This document shows, piece by piece, positions 1 to 13,857 of a DNA stretch of 64,000 bases (positions are counted from its first letter, which is position 1; every line of letters starts with the position of its first letter). Made by a program: the position numbers and the translations under genes. Source of the DNA: Anaeramoeba flamelloides (Eukaryota; Metamonada; Anaeramoebidae); NCBI GenBank assembly GCA_027625915.1, contig JANTQA010000023.1:16988001-17052000 (forward strand). The letters are read 5' to 3'. Under the pieces are notes generated by a model, which did not search any database, was not told the DNA's origin, and saw only the letters and a program-made list of their open reading frames with translations.

Positions 1-1844
1 AAAAATAGAAAATATCAATAAAAGCTAGGTAAACTTGTCGGCGCTCTAAGGACACTTTCGTTTGCTTATATAGAATTTAAAAAAAAGAGAGTAAATTCAA
101 AGGTTTTCTTCAATTTTTTCAAATTCTAGAAAACTGTCCTTAGATTTTATAGAATTTAAATTTATTTAATTAAACAAATTTGTATTCTGGAAAAGCTATG
201 TACTCTACAGCTCTCAAAGACACTTCTTGGTTATTTATACTCTTATTGTAGATAATCCTATTTTAAATATTCTTGACCTTTCTACCCTGAGAATTAAATT
301 ATTAAGTTTTTTCTTAATTGATTAGATTTATATATAAGAATTTTTGTTTTTTTCACTTTAGTAATTAATTCTTTCATTATATTTTTCTTGGAAAATTTTA
401 ATTATTCTGATATATTATTAAAAACCCATATTTTATTATTTCTTTTTGAGTTTAAAACCTTTTATTTGTAGATTATAATTCCAACTTGCTCTATATTTTA
501 CTTCGGTTTTATAAATTATTCTTTGAGAAAGTGGATTAATTTTGAAAATTTTCTTGACTTTTTTATTTATACTAATATATTGGTATTGGAATCTTTTCCA
601 TAAAGAAAAAGATGACTAACCCATAGAATAATTCACTAATCCATATTTCTTTAAATATTTATAACTTTACTGATGAGATTGATTTTTTTTGTAATAATAT
701 TTTACTTTTTCTGAATTTTTTTGTCAATTTTTCACTTTTTCAAGTCAAATACCAAAGTATTTTAATTATGGTAACCTATTTCTTTGCGGTTTTCACAATA
801 TTTAGATTAATTTCAAATTCTTGAATAATTTTAGAAATCAAAAAATTTAATTTTTGGTAAAATCAATACAATTTATTATAAAGTATTATATGGTATAAAA
901 AAAGAGAATTTTTTTAAATATTTTTCCTCTTATTATTTGTTTTTTTTTTTGAATGCAAAAATTTGAAATGATTCTTGATTTAGGTTCAATGTGAAAAATT
1001 TTTATGAATGGTTAGTATACGGCAAAAACTGAGTTCACTTTAATTGAAAAATACAAATAAAATTAATTGATAATGTCAAAATATTTGACCAATGGATATT
1101 TATTATTTAACTTTCAAAAAAATTACTGATACATTTTTTGTTTTTTTATCATTCCAAAAATTTTGAAAATAGTTATTTTTTTATATTGTTACTTTATAAT
1201 AATATTTGCTTTTATTTTTTCGGTTTTTTTAAAACTGGGCTATTATAAAAGAAAATGTTTTAAATTTTTTATTTTTATCAATTTAAAGTAGAATTTCCAA
1301 CTGGTAATAAAAAAAATCGAAACAATACGTTGAAGATTTTTTCTTGATATTTGAAAGGAAAAACTTGGAAATACTATTAAAAATAATATAATACTTTGTT
1401 GGGTGTAATTTCCTTTCCCAAGATTTTGAATTCATTTTTTTTTTGTGAATACGGCCTAGATGTTGCTTACTGAATAATTTGTGTTTACAATTACAGTCAT
1501 TTTCTATACAATTCAAAGAAAAACAAAAAAAATGAAAAAATGAAAACTAATTTCCATAAAGTAAAAATATAATAAAATTCAGTTGAAGTAGATGTAAATA
1601 GGTAAATTGATTCATGATTCTTTCTCACCTAAAATTTCATTATGGAACATAACTATAAAATAAAAATTATATAAAAAAAAAATTATATTAATTTTTTTTT
1701 TTTAAAAAACCTTTTAATAAAGATTGAACTTTTTGCAGAAACACCAAAAATAATTTTTTTTTACCTTCAAAAATCGATTTATACTGATTAAGATTTTATG
1801 TATCAATGAATTATCAGATATTTTTAATTTTGCCTTAAAAATAG

Positions 1845-1845
<1 letters not shown>

Positions 1846-1886
<41 letters not shown>
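1846..1886. repeat. (AT)n microsatellite
   Basis: About 20 uninterrupted AT units. Other AT runs of this kind occur at 10509-10526, 20258-20285, 36611-36638 and 48018-48037. Confidence 0.95.
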
Positions 1887-1891
<5 letters not shown>

Positions 1892-2443
1892 TACTTAAAT
1901 AAAATATAGAGGTTTTCATTATAAAATTTATTATCATGATATTAAAAATTCATTCCTGATAATATGAAAAAATTAGATTGAGCCTCCTTTATCAGAAACA
2001 ATAAAACAATAGCTATATTCCACATTATCGATATAAAATTATCGTGAAAAAATGAAAAATTATTTTTTTGAAATCAAATTATATAAAAATCTCTTGACTT
2101 TTACAAAGCAATGAGACCTTTACAACACCTTTTCCCTTGAAAAATGTTAGAAAGTTTTCACAGGGGTTGTTAATTGTCTTCAAGTGTTTCGGAGTTTTGA
2201 GAGACATAAAACTGTTATTAATAGGAATGATTTTGGTTTATATGAGTTGAAAAAAAAATTTTTTTCAGCTTTTCATTTTTTATTATTTAACAAAATATAA
2301 ATCTCAAACAAATTTTACGATCATACTGATACATACCAGATTCCAAAAAAAATACCTGAATATAAAATCGATATTTTTTTTTAAAATGGGGTTATTACCT
2401 TCACAAGTTAAATAACCAACAAGATAAAGGGTAATTTTCTGTC

Positions 2444-2672
2444 TTAATGGTGATTGATCAGACAAAAAACGCTTTAAACTCTAGTTATGTTTTCAGCCCA
2501 AGACAAAGATGTTCATTTAAGAAAAGTCTTCAGAAAAAAACTGTACAAAAAATCTTAATAATTGGTGATCATCTGGAAATGATGCTGTGAAAGCATTTGA
2601 AAAGTTATATTCAACTCCTTTCAAGCTTTTACAAAATATTAAAAATCTTCTCATCCAAGAATACATTATTTA
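2444..2672 (+). pseudogene. Possible gene or transposase remnant, unrecognised
   Basis: Two neighbouring frames read like protein. The first starts at an ATG near 2447 (MVIDQTKNALNSSYVFSPRQ...) and runs to a stop near 2588. The second takes over one frame away (GNDAVKAFEKLYSTPFKLLQ...) and ends near 2672. The codon choice (GAT, GCT, GTG, CTT, CTC) is less AT-biased than the surroundings. Either an intron or a frameshift separates the halves. I do not recognise the family; chance open frames in AT-rich DNA are a real alternative. Confidence 0.22.
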
Positions 2673-4661
2673 AAGAAATAAGTGAAAAGTTAGTTATTTT
2701 AGAAGTTCTTTTATTCAACGCAATCTCTAACACAATGATAAACTGAGAAAATATTTATTTCTCTTTAGTTCTTATCGTTGTTGATCTAAAACGATAGGAA
2801 AGGTTTGTCAATCAAATCAAAAGAAAATCCAATAAAAATCTTTGATCTGATCCTTGATTGAATTAATTATCTTTTTTTGTTGTGTTTATAAAGAATTACT
2901 TTTTTTTACTTAATCGATTTTTTGATCAAAAAAAATTTTTTTGTTTAAAAATATTTCTCAATTAGCCCAAAAACCCATCAACTATTTTATCACGATTACT
3001 TTTTAATCACAATATTTTTACATTTATCAAGATTATTAAATACTTATCGCAATTTGATGGAAAATCACAAATTTTTATATTATCATGATAATATTGAAAT
3101 TACGATTTATTTTATTTATTGTGATTTTTTTCAAGATATTCACTATTTTTGTAACTTAATTCTGAATTTAAGTCTAGATACCACAATAAAAATCCTTTAT
3201 TTAAAAATATTCATTTCTAATTCCGCAATACTAAACGCACATAATCTTATTTATATTTTTTAAAAAAATACAAAGAGGAATTAAAGATGAATAATTCTTG
3301 AATTGAAAGGGTTTATGAACTATTTTAAATAGATATTTTTTCCAAAAAATTACTTATTCTTAAACATTTTGAACAATCAAAGGGTAATAAAGATATAAAT
3401 TAAATATAGAAATTTTTTCAAAAATTATCTAAATAAATGATTTTATAAAAAATAAGTATTCACAACTTTTTTTTTTAAACAATAATATTAATCTCAAAAA
3501 TAAATTAAAGATAATTTGAGGTAAAAATTATTCTTACCAAAAATTTAAAAATGAAAAAATAATCCAAATTTAGAGATAAATTTCAAAGTAAAAATATGAA
3601 TTTTCAGACTTTGAAGTTGAAAAAAAAAATAATTAAATATGTCTTGAAATTTATATTAATCACAAAATACTTTGATTTTTTTTTTGAAAAAAAACATAAA
3701 GAGCAATTATTAAAATATTTCTAAATATAGGAAATATAAATTTAAAATAGACCAATTCTATAGAATGGAAATCTAATAAATCATTTGATAGATTGTTATA
3801 AAAACACTTATTGAGTAAATTTTGGGATTCAAAAATTTATACAAGAATCATTTTCCGAAATAAGTAACTAAAGTAAATCATTTTTTGTTTTTTATGTTAA
3901 TAATTATAGAGTTAATCTTTGAAATTAAAAAAATTATTATAATATTTCATGAAGATTGTTTTCTTGATGATATTTTTAAGAGCTTTAATGTCTCTTATAT
4001 ATGTTTCAATTTTTAGATTGAGAAAAGTAATTTAAAAAAAAACTTTCCAAAATAAAATTTTTCAGTATCATCCTTATTATAAATATTTAATAATTTATTA
4101 TTCATTAATATTTATAAAAGATTATCTAGAGTTATTTGAAGTCTTGGTAACCAAGATAATTCACCTTCAATGAATACATACTTTAATTCTAGATTAAATA
4201 AAAGTTACCTTAATCGAGATGATATTCAATATTAATAACAAAAAGATTATTATTTTTATCATAACTTTTCTCTTTTTCTTCAGAGTTTCATTTAAGAAAA
4301 ATCTTTGCCCCTAGAACCATCCATTTTTATTATTCGTCTTTTAATTACCAAAAAAGTAATACTTTTTGAGAAAAAGGATTCAAACTCAATTTGTTCGAAT
4401 AATATTAATCTGAAAATTTGAAAGGATTTTTAAAAAATATCTTTTTATTTCAAAAAGATCTTTACTCTTGGAAATATTATACTTATTGAAGTGCCTCGTT
4501 GTGTGTAACCGATTTATTTTGTGTAAATTCATAATCTACCATAAAAGGGCAAATAAATAAAAAATCAAAATCATTTTTATAAGAGCATTATTTTTCTCTC
4601 TTTATCGATGTTCTTTTACAATTAATTCTTTTTTTTTTTGATTTTTCTCTTACTGTTTTAA

Positions 4662-7600
4662 ATGTCCTTGTTACAAAAAGGTATTATTGAAAAAATCTTA
4701 ACAGATTGCTGTTATTCAATAATAATTTATTCTAAAAGATTCTCTGCACAGGTATAATTTTCTTTTTCTTTTTCTTTTTCTTTTTTTTACATTCTTTTGG
4801 AATTCTTTTCGAAAATAACAATAACAATAACAATTTGTTTCTTCTTTTTTGAATTAGGACGTAACTTTCAACTTAAGGTATTTTGAATACGAGGATAATT
4901 CAGAGCTTCAAAATGTTCTCAACACACTTGGAAAAATTTCAAAATGGGATCCGTCTTCAGTGATAATGTCTTTCGTTGCTTGGAGAAACAGCTACTTTGA
5001 ACAAAACTTTCAAATTGATGAAAAGTAAAGAAATCTTTTTTTTAAAAATAAATTTTGCCTCCCAACAAACAAAAAAAGAGATTAACACAAGTTTTTTTTG
5101 CGCACTCATTCACACAAAAATAAAAAAAAAATACAAAAACAAAAACAAAAACAAAAAACAATTTGTCTGAGTAAAGGAAATATTGTTTAAAGTGTGAGTT
5201 GTAGATTTTCGAGATCTCGTATTTAAATTACGACTTATTTTAAAATTTAAATGGAACAAAAACAATGTGTTAGTCGATTTCCGATTTTACTTGAATATCG
5301 GTTTCTTTTTTATTACTTTGCAAAAAGATCGGTATTTAGAAAATTGAGATCTCACAAATTTTCAAATTATTAGTCTCGCTGTTTGTTGAACTACTAACAA
5401 AAAAAAAATTTTTTATTTTCTTTTATTTAATCCTCCAACCTTTAAAAAACAAAACCCAAAATTTTCAATTTTTTTCTTTCAAAATAGAGACTTTAAAAAT
5501 CCAACACTGAAAAGGTTTTCAAAAATTCAACAAAGTGTAAGTATTTAATTTGAATCTCCCCTTTTTTTTTTTTTTTTTTTTTTCTTTGAATTTTATCTTT
5601 TTCTTGTTCTGTTCATTAAACCTAATGAACTCACTTAAGACAAAAACATTTTGAAGGACAAACACTTTTTTTAATCTTTTTCATCACATGATTCCATTGA
5701 TAAAATTAAACTAAACTAACCAAACCTAATCATCCTGTTTTTTGGAAATTTAATTCGAACTTTTTTTCACTAGATTTAATTCTTGTCTGTAACTTTATTC
5801 CCAAGATCCCCTTTCTTTTCATTCAATTTAATTTTTTTTCTCAGGGATCTAATGCTTTTTAATGAAGACTACAAACGATCATCAAACCTTTGAATTTTTA
5901 TCAGTATTGTAAACCAAAAGATCTTTTGAAACACATTTTTTTTTTTGTTTGAATTACGGACGAGGCTACATGATTAAAATGATTACAGAAAGTTAAATTT
6001 TCTTTTTTTAAATGAACTTTTTTCATCCTTTTGATTTTTTTCTAAAGAATAATTGCTTGAGTTGTAATTTATGAAGAAATTGAAATAATATTTTTTAATT
6101 TTTTAATTACAAAATAACAGTCCTCTTAAGGAATATCATTTATTTTATGCTCTGTGAGAACCGGAAACTAATGTTGAAGATCGAAAAAATCGTTTCAAAG
6201 AAATTCCTGTTTAAGGAAAATCATATTTTTGGTTTTTTTAGGATTTAGGGAAATTAAAAAAAAATTCATTTTTCCAAAAACTTTTCGAAATTCTAGAACA
6301 AAATGAGGTAAATTTAAAAAGCAATTTTTTACCCAATACTTCTCTTACTTTCCACTTTATCTGAAAGTTTATCAATACCCATCCCCTCAACTCTATCAGA
6401 TTTCCAAATCAAGGGGAAAGTAAGAGTTACAAAGAGCATTTTGATTTTCAAACCATTTCAAGGAAAATTTCGAATTTGGTTTCGCAAAAATAGTTTGATC
6501 AAATGACAAATTTTCGAAAAAAAAAAAACCTAAATTTTAAACAAGATTTCTTGTCACTCAGGATTCCTTTAGACCAATAAATATGTCGTTAGTCATTAAA
6601 GTAATATTCACTGACCGTAAAATACAGATAGTCCTTAAGGGAGTTGCCAAGAAAACAATATCGTTTCAGTTTTTTTATATAAACCATTTTGGACAGGGTT
6701 GACACATTGTGGAATAAATTACTTTTCCCACGATTTGAAAAATATCACCACCCATCGACTATATAAACCTCTAATAAACATGTTGACGAAACAGAACAAT
6801 GATAAAAAGTTTTAAGAAAATAATGATAAAAAAAATTTTTTTTCCAAGTTAATTCTCTTTATTTTATATAAATTGATTTTTTTACAAAATGGAAATGAAC
6901 AAACCCGTATTTGTCAAAATAAGCATCATTTATCTCACAATCAATCGATGAAATGTAGAATTTCTTTTTAAATATTTTTAACAATCATAACAATGCTGTC
7001 TTTTTGGATTATTGTGATTTAAGGTATGTTTACCATTAAAATCATTCCCGTTAACAGAACTTCAGCCTTTTGCTTATTCAAACAGAAAAAATCAACAATA
7101 TCAAAAGTTTTCTTTACTATCGGCCCATAAACCATCTTTGTGGCAGGAATTAATATTTTAAAGGGATAATACAAACACACATTACTTCCAAGAAAAAAAA
7201 CACTTTAGTTTAAAAAGTTAAGTCATTTACACCTTGGTCTTGTTCCTTATCAACAGGCTCCATATTTGCTGACTAATCAACAAGATTATAGTGTTTAGTT
7301 TTGTTACTTTAAGATGATTTTCCTACTTTTGTTTTTTCTTTTTCGTTTGGCTTGTTTTCCATTTACAATTTGTTTTTTTTTTTTTGGAATGGTTGCGTAA
7401 TTTTTTTAATCTGCGAAAAGGTTGAATCTGAAAAAAATAATTTCATCAAAAATGTTCCAAAAAATGTAATTTTTTTTTAATTTTTTATTACAACCTTTTT
7501 AACAGTTTTTTTTTGGATTTCGGATCAAAAAGTCAATTTTTCAAACATTACAGAAACATTTTTCCAGTTTATGGAAAAAATATCAAGGAATTGGACTCGC

Positions 7601-10600
7601 CATAACACCCACTTGAATTGAAACATGTGATGTCTTATTAAAAATTATATTTTGCTCTTTAGCTCTCTCCGCTCAAAAAATTTGATAAAAAAAATAAATT
7701 TGCAGAATTTTGATTTGAAAAATCTTTACAATTAAAAATTTCCAAGAGAAAAATTTAAAATACAAAAACGATAATTTAAAAGCGAGTTTGAGATTTTTAT
7801 TGATTTTTCAGTTCAGAAACTTCTCTTTTTTTAGAAGAGGCTAAAACACAATTCATTTGAATAATATTATAATTACCGATTTTGAAACTATTTAGTAATG
7901 TAAAATTGATAAATTTTCTTTATAAAAAAAAAACAAATCCAGAATTTGAAATTTCGAAATAAAATGTTTTTGAAATAATCATTAATTTTTAAAGCACTTG
8001 CTAAAAATTGAAAATTGATTTGACTGATTTATAATATTGATTTTAGGGTTCTTTTTTCTGAGTTTATGTGTAACCTATAAAAAACAAATTCATTTTATCT
8101 CGTAGATATAATTTAAACTTTATTAACAAGCTTTTTGTAGATTTATTTAAGGGGGTAAGTACATTTTTCATTTTTTGAGTGCCACCATTTGTGTGAAACT
8201 GAATTATTCAAATCATTTTTTTAGCCAAATAAATTGATATTTTAATAAATACTAGAGTGGAATATATCCTAGTAGAAGATATTTTCATACCAACAACAAA
8301 ACGAAAATCAAAAAAATGAAAAAATTGATCAAAAAAAAATAAATAAAAATCATTTATTACTTGATCTTATCAATAACATTTTACACAATTACTTATTCTT
8401 TATTTGGTTTTATTTTTAATTCTTTATAAAAAAAATTATGTTTGGAAAATTTTTGAAAAACAAATTACTGTTTATTTCTAAAGAATTTCCAAAATGAATT
8501 TAAAAATCCTATTTTCATTTATTTCATTTAATTCAAGTTTTAGTTCAGAAAATCAGAGATTTTTGTAATTCTTCTTGAGAATGACGATTTATTGGACAAA
8601 TGCGTTTGGTTTTATAATTATTTATTTTCCATTAAAATAAGAACTCAAAAAAAATACTGAATCTGATAGAAATTTTTTCTTGAATTTTTCAATTATTTTG
8701 ATTTGAATCTTTTGTAACTGTTTTTTGATTTCAAGAATTCAACCCATTTATTTTAATTTTTGAAATAGTATTCCTTGTTTTGGCTTTGTTTGATAAAAAT
8801 ATTTTAAAAAAGAATTTTGAAAGCAAATTTGTCACAAAAGGTTTTATGAAATAATAATAAATAGTAATGGGGCGAAAAATTCAAGGAAAAAAATAGTTTG
8901 TATTCATACAAATTAAGAAGATAAAGAAAACCAATCTTCGAAAATAGGCTTTTATCGATTTTTTTTTTTTTCATTCTTGATTTCAACAAATTTATTTGGA
9001 ATGGTGATCTTTCGTGTTTGGTCTTCTAAAAGAAAATATTTGTTTCAAATGCACACCCTTTCAGGTATATTTTTTTGGTTTACTGTTTGATTAATTTCAA
9101 TCGTTCGTATTAACACATCTCGAGATCCAAAACCAAATTTAATAAAACCAAAAATTTCATCAAAAAAAATGTTCAAAAAATCAAAAAATTTAAGATTCAA
9201 CTCTGAATTACTTTTGGTTCTTTTCACAAATAGAGTGACGGATGGTGTTTTGTTTCCAAAGTTTCAATATCTGTTGGCACTCAAAAAATAATTTTCAGTA
9301 ATGTTCACACAATTAAAATTTTTCAAAATGGTAAAATGTACTTACATCCTTAAATTGTTTTTTTTTTTTGTTAAAATTTTTGTTTTTTTTTAGAATCAAT
9401 TTCCAATGATTCAAAAATAAAAAAAATCTAACATTGTTTAACTCCTTAACAGAATACCTGAGAATATTTTCTAGGTAATTCAGTTGAATTTTCAAAAAAT
9501 AAAAATAAATAATTTTTTAAAAGTATTTAAATTATTATTAGATTTATTGTATTAAAGGTTTTTAAAAAGTTCACCCCTAACTTGAACTAAAAAATATATT
9601 GAAAATCAATACTTTTGTAAAGGAAAATTAATTTTCTTTGTTGGATGATTGACTTTTCAAAATAATTTATTATTGAATTTCTAAAATATTTTGATTGTTA
9701 TATATATTCTTTGAAAATTTACTCGAAAGTTGATTCTGGTTTCTTTAAGTTCGATTCAATTCAATTCAGAATATAATTTAAAAAATCTTGATATTTTTTT
9801 TTTTTATTATTATTGAAGAGAGGTTATTCAATAAAATTACCTCCTGTTTTTCGTTAGGTTTATTTTAATTTTTGAAATAAACTGAAACTTTTTATAAATT
9901 TTCTGTTGATTTCAAAAAGTAAAAAAAAACCGCTGTTAGCTTTTTTTTAATTTGAGAAAGAAAAAAAAAAAGCTAGGCACTCACGGCACTTGATGGCACT
10001 TCATTAGATACTCTAGGTTACTCTTGGCACTGTCTGAAACTTTAAATTTATATTTAGATTTTTTTATTCTAACTATAATTTCGGCAAGATTATAACTCAG
10101 AGGATAGCTTTTCTTTAAAAAATGAAAAGAAAAATTTTTTATTTCTAAACAAATACAAGAAAAAGAGAAAGAAAAGCAAAAAATAAAAAAGAGAGTCAAA
10201 AAATAATAAAAAAAAGTAAAAACTTGATTGAAAAGTTTTTTTTTGCATCTCAAGTGTTGAATGGGTAGTGTTTGGTCCCTCTTAACTATATTATTTTCAA
10301 TTGAATCTCATTTTCAAAAAAAGTTACAACAATTACAAAAGCCACCAAGGTGTAAGTTTAATTAAAAATTTGGGCTTATGCTTCATATAACCGATAGTTC
10401 TCTGAGGAAATCACCTGACCAGATTTGAATCTTTTCTGGCTATTATAACGATGAATAGAAATTGAAATATTTTATTTTTACAATCATTTCCGAATCTTTT
10501 ATTAATTTATATATATATATATATATTTAATAAAAAACAATTCTCAAAAAAATACACATATTAATAAAAAAAAAACAACAAATCATCTAGTTAATATTTG

Positions 10601-13600
10601 AAACATTCTTTTTAAAATCAATATTAAACATTTTAAATGAAAGAACAATTGGCTTAGTTATTGGGTGTATTGATCAATTATTAACAAATTGTATTTTAGG
10701 CATCTTAAAAATTTATCAAAAATTTGAATTTCTGGAAAATGAATCAACTTCAAATAAAAAAACAAAAAAAACGGAAAAGGAAAATGAAAAGGAAATCCTG
10801 AAGGAAAAGGAGAAAGAAACAAGAATAACAATACAAAACATGAAAAGAGTTCTCAAAAGTAATCAAAAGGTCTTGATTTCGCAATATGGGATGATAATTA
10901 AAGAATTAAGCAAAATTGATTTTCGCTCTGTATCAAATAAATTTTTCATATTGATTAATAAGAATGATAATGAACAAAATCAATTAATTTTATTTAAGGA
11001 ATTGAGATATTTAATAATTGAAATTAACACGACCAATGGATTAGAAATTACAACGAAATTTTTTAAATTAATGATTGATTTATTTAAAAATTTAAAAAAT
11101 AAAACCATTTTCCAAATCGAATTATTAGATTCAATGTATCGAATTATTAACCGATGTAAACATGAAATTATAAATAGTAATTTAGATTGCACCCTATTAA
11201 AGCACCATTTAAAAAATTTGTCATCAGTGATTTTAAAAAAGATTAAAGAAAACAATAGTTTGTATAATTCAGGGTTTGGTTGCAAAATTTTAATTTTAAT
11301 TTATGAGTGTTGCAATTCGACTGACATCGAATACTCACAAAAGGAATTATTGCCGCATTGTTTAAAGTTATTTGATGGCAAATCAAACCGATATTTAATA
11401 TCACTTGAATGCTTATCGAATTTGTTATTAATTTATTTGAAGAAAATACCAGAATATAATCACCCATCTAATAATATCATGGAAACAAAAATAATAAATA
11501 GATACAAAAAAAAAACAAAAAATAATAAGATTGATTTAATAAATTTGCAAAAATTAATAGTTAAAATTAATAAAAAACTGTTTGGATTTGGACAATATAA
11601 TAATAATAATAATATCAACGATAATATTAGTGAAAACACTTCTATGACGGATAGCTTTGCAAGTTTTTATAGTAATAATGTAAATCTTAATAATGAAAAT
11701 TCAAATCAAAATATAAATGAAAAATTATTAAAAAAAGTTTTTAAAGAAAAAAAAAAAAAAAAAACTTTTTTTAAATCACTAAAATATGAGAATCAAAAAT
11801 TATTTTTTAAAATTTATAAAAAAATGATGAAAAATTTGGCAAATTGGAATCTTAGTTATACCTTAAATAATATTATTTTTAAAAAAATTAATGAAAAATA
11901 TTTAAATTTGATTGAATACCAGATTATTATTGATGGCATTCAGACGATTTTTAAAATTAACAAAATTAACAACCCATTGGAATTAGAGTGTTATTACAAT
12001 CAAAATCAATTAAATGAATTAAATAACCATCAAAACGCTTTGATGAATATCATCAAGAACTGTTGGAAAATTTGTAATCCAATATGTGAAAAATTCTTAT
12101 TTAATAAAAAATCAAAAGATAAAATGCTAATTAATTTTAAAATTAAAGAAAGAAATAGTATTAGGATTATAAAATGTTGTTTAAAATTAATACCATTATT
12201 TCAAAATTATGAAATAAATTTCAAACAACTTAATCAATATTTAATACATCAAGAGCCTAATTTACGTGAAACTGCGAAATTTGTAATCAAGAAAATAATA
12301 AAATTTTCCTATTACAGAAAGGATTGCAATACGGTTTCAAATTTAATGTTAAAATTAAGTGGAATCATTTTTACGTTGCACAGCTGTAAAGATCATAAAA
12401 TTATAATAGATTCTTTAACTTTATTAAAACAAATTATGACATATTGGAACACATTTTTTTATTTTAATAACAAAATAGTTTTTATTCCCGAAATTATCGA
12501 ATCTAGATTAATTTTTTTTTTAGCAAATAAAAATGTAAAAATTAGAATTTTAACTTTTGATGTATTAAAAGAATTAAAGAATTTAGAAAAAAAATTTATC
12601 ACTCGGGGAAGTAAGAGTAGCGATAGGAGTGATAATAGCATGTCTACTACTGATAATAATAATAATAACAATAAAATTGATAATAATGATAATGACAATA
12701 ATGATGAAAATAAAAAGTTAAATATGAATAACAATGAAAGTGACAAATTAGGTTTATTTAAAAATAGAATAAAATTGATAAATTTTTTAAAAGGAAAAAA
12801 TAAAGCAATTAATTTAAATCAAATTTATTATAACAATTTAATTGATCAATCAATCATTATTTCACCAATTTTAATAAAAGTTAATCAAAGTGAAAACAAA
12901 AATAATAAAAGATATAACAAATTAAATATTAACATTTTTCAATTATTAAAAAAAAATCATGTTAAGGATTTTGATTTATGGATTAGAATATTGATCTCGA
13001 TTATTAAAAAATATCAAAAGAATAATAAAATTTTTTCTAAAAATATCCTTCTCAATTCTTGGATTATTATTCAAAGCCAAACCAAGCAATTAATAGATGA
13101 AAATAATTTAGCAAGTTTTAATACCAATGATATTTCTAATACAATCACAGCAGGTATGGATAAAACAGATACGCCTAATCAAAATAAAGCCAAAGCAACA
13201 ACATCAACAACACCATTATCATCATTTACCAATATTGATAATAATGAAATTTCCAACCAAATTAATAATAAAAACAACGAACAGGATCATAATCAGAAAA
13301 ATATAACCACTTTTAACAAAGATGATGATATAGATATAAATATTAATATCAATAAAAAGCAAACAAACAATAATAATAATTTCAAAACCAATTCAAAATT
13401 TACATTTAATGAATGGAAGTTTGTCATTTCAATTTTATTTATTAGTAGATGTAATTTAACAAGATTAGAAATAGTCAAACCAAATTACGAAACAATATTT
13501 GAATTCGTTTCACCAATATTGAATAATGATAATAATAATAAATATTTCTTAAATGCTCTAATTAATGGGATCTCACAAACAAATTCAAAATATTTAATTT

Positions 13601-13820
13601 CAAATTTGATTGAGTATTTTAATCCCATAATTTTGGAGTTTCTTTCTAATGATCCAAATAATAACCAAACTAATAAACAATATATCATTACAATTATTAC
13701 GATTTATCAATTAATTTTAAATAAAATGAAGCCCATTACTTTGTCACAATCAAAAATATTACGAGATAGATTTATGTTTATTATTAATACCTTATTTGAG
13801 TATTTCCAAAATTTACAAAC

Positions 13821-13857
<37 letters not shown>

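Larger units (their letters stand above)
1..4661. other. 5' flank without a recognised gene
   Basis: This stretch upstream of the Furry gene is very AT-rich. It holds one AT microsatellite and one coding-like remnant, both listed separately. The start of the window has two similar phrases, 'gctctaaggacac' near 43 and 'gctctcaaagacac' near 211, which may be an old duplication. I see no RNA gene and no exon that I can name. Confidence 0.5.
5537..10590 (+). other. Furry intron 3 (5054 bp)
   Basis: It starts with a canonical GTAAGT donor and ends in CATCTAG. It is unusually long for this gene, whose other introns are 106 and 463 bp. It contains a candidate antisense gene (6886-7263), a diverged inverted repeat (6125-6650), a decamer-repeat element (9965-10035) and an AT microsatellite just before the acceptor. 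The remainder shows no recognisable feature. Confidence 0.7.

Noticed and set aside
10261-10351. ATG frame (MGSVWSLLTILFSIESHFQK...) with a GTAAGT-like donor, first considered as Furry exon 1
   Set aside because: The segments at 4662-5536 match the Furry N-terminus better and join exon 4 in phase, so this frame is not needed.
10840-10842. ATG at 10840 as the Furry start codon
   Set aside because: The frame stays open and conserved upstream to the acceptor at 10590; 185 residues precede this methionine.
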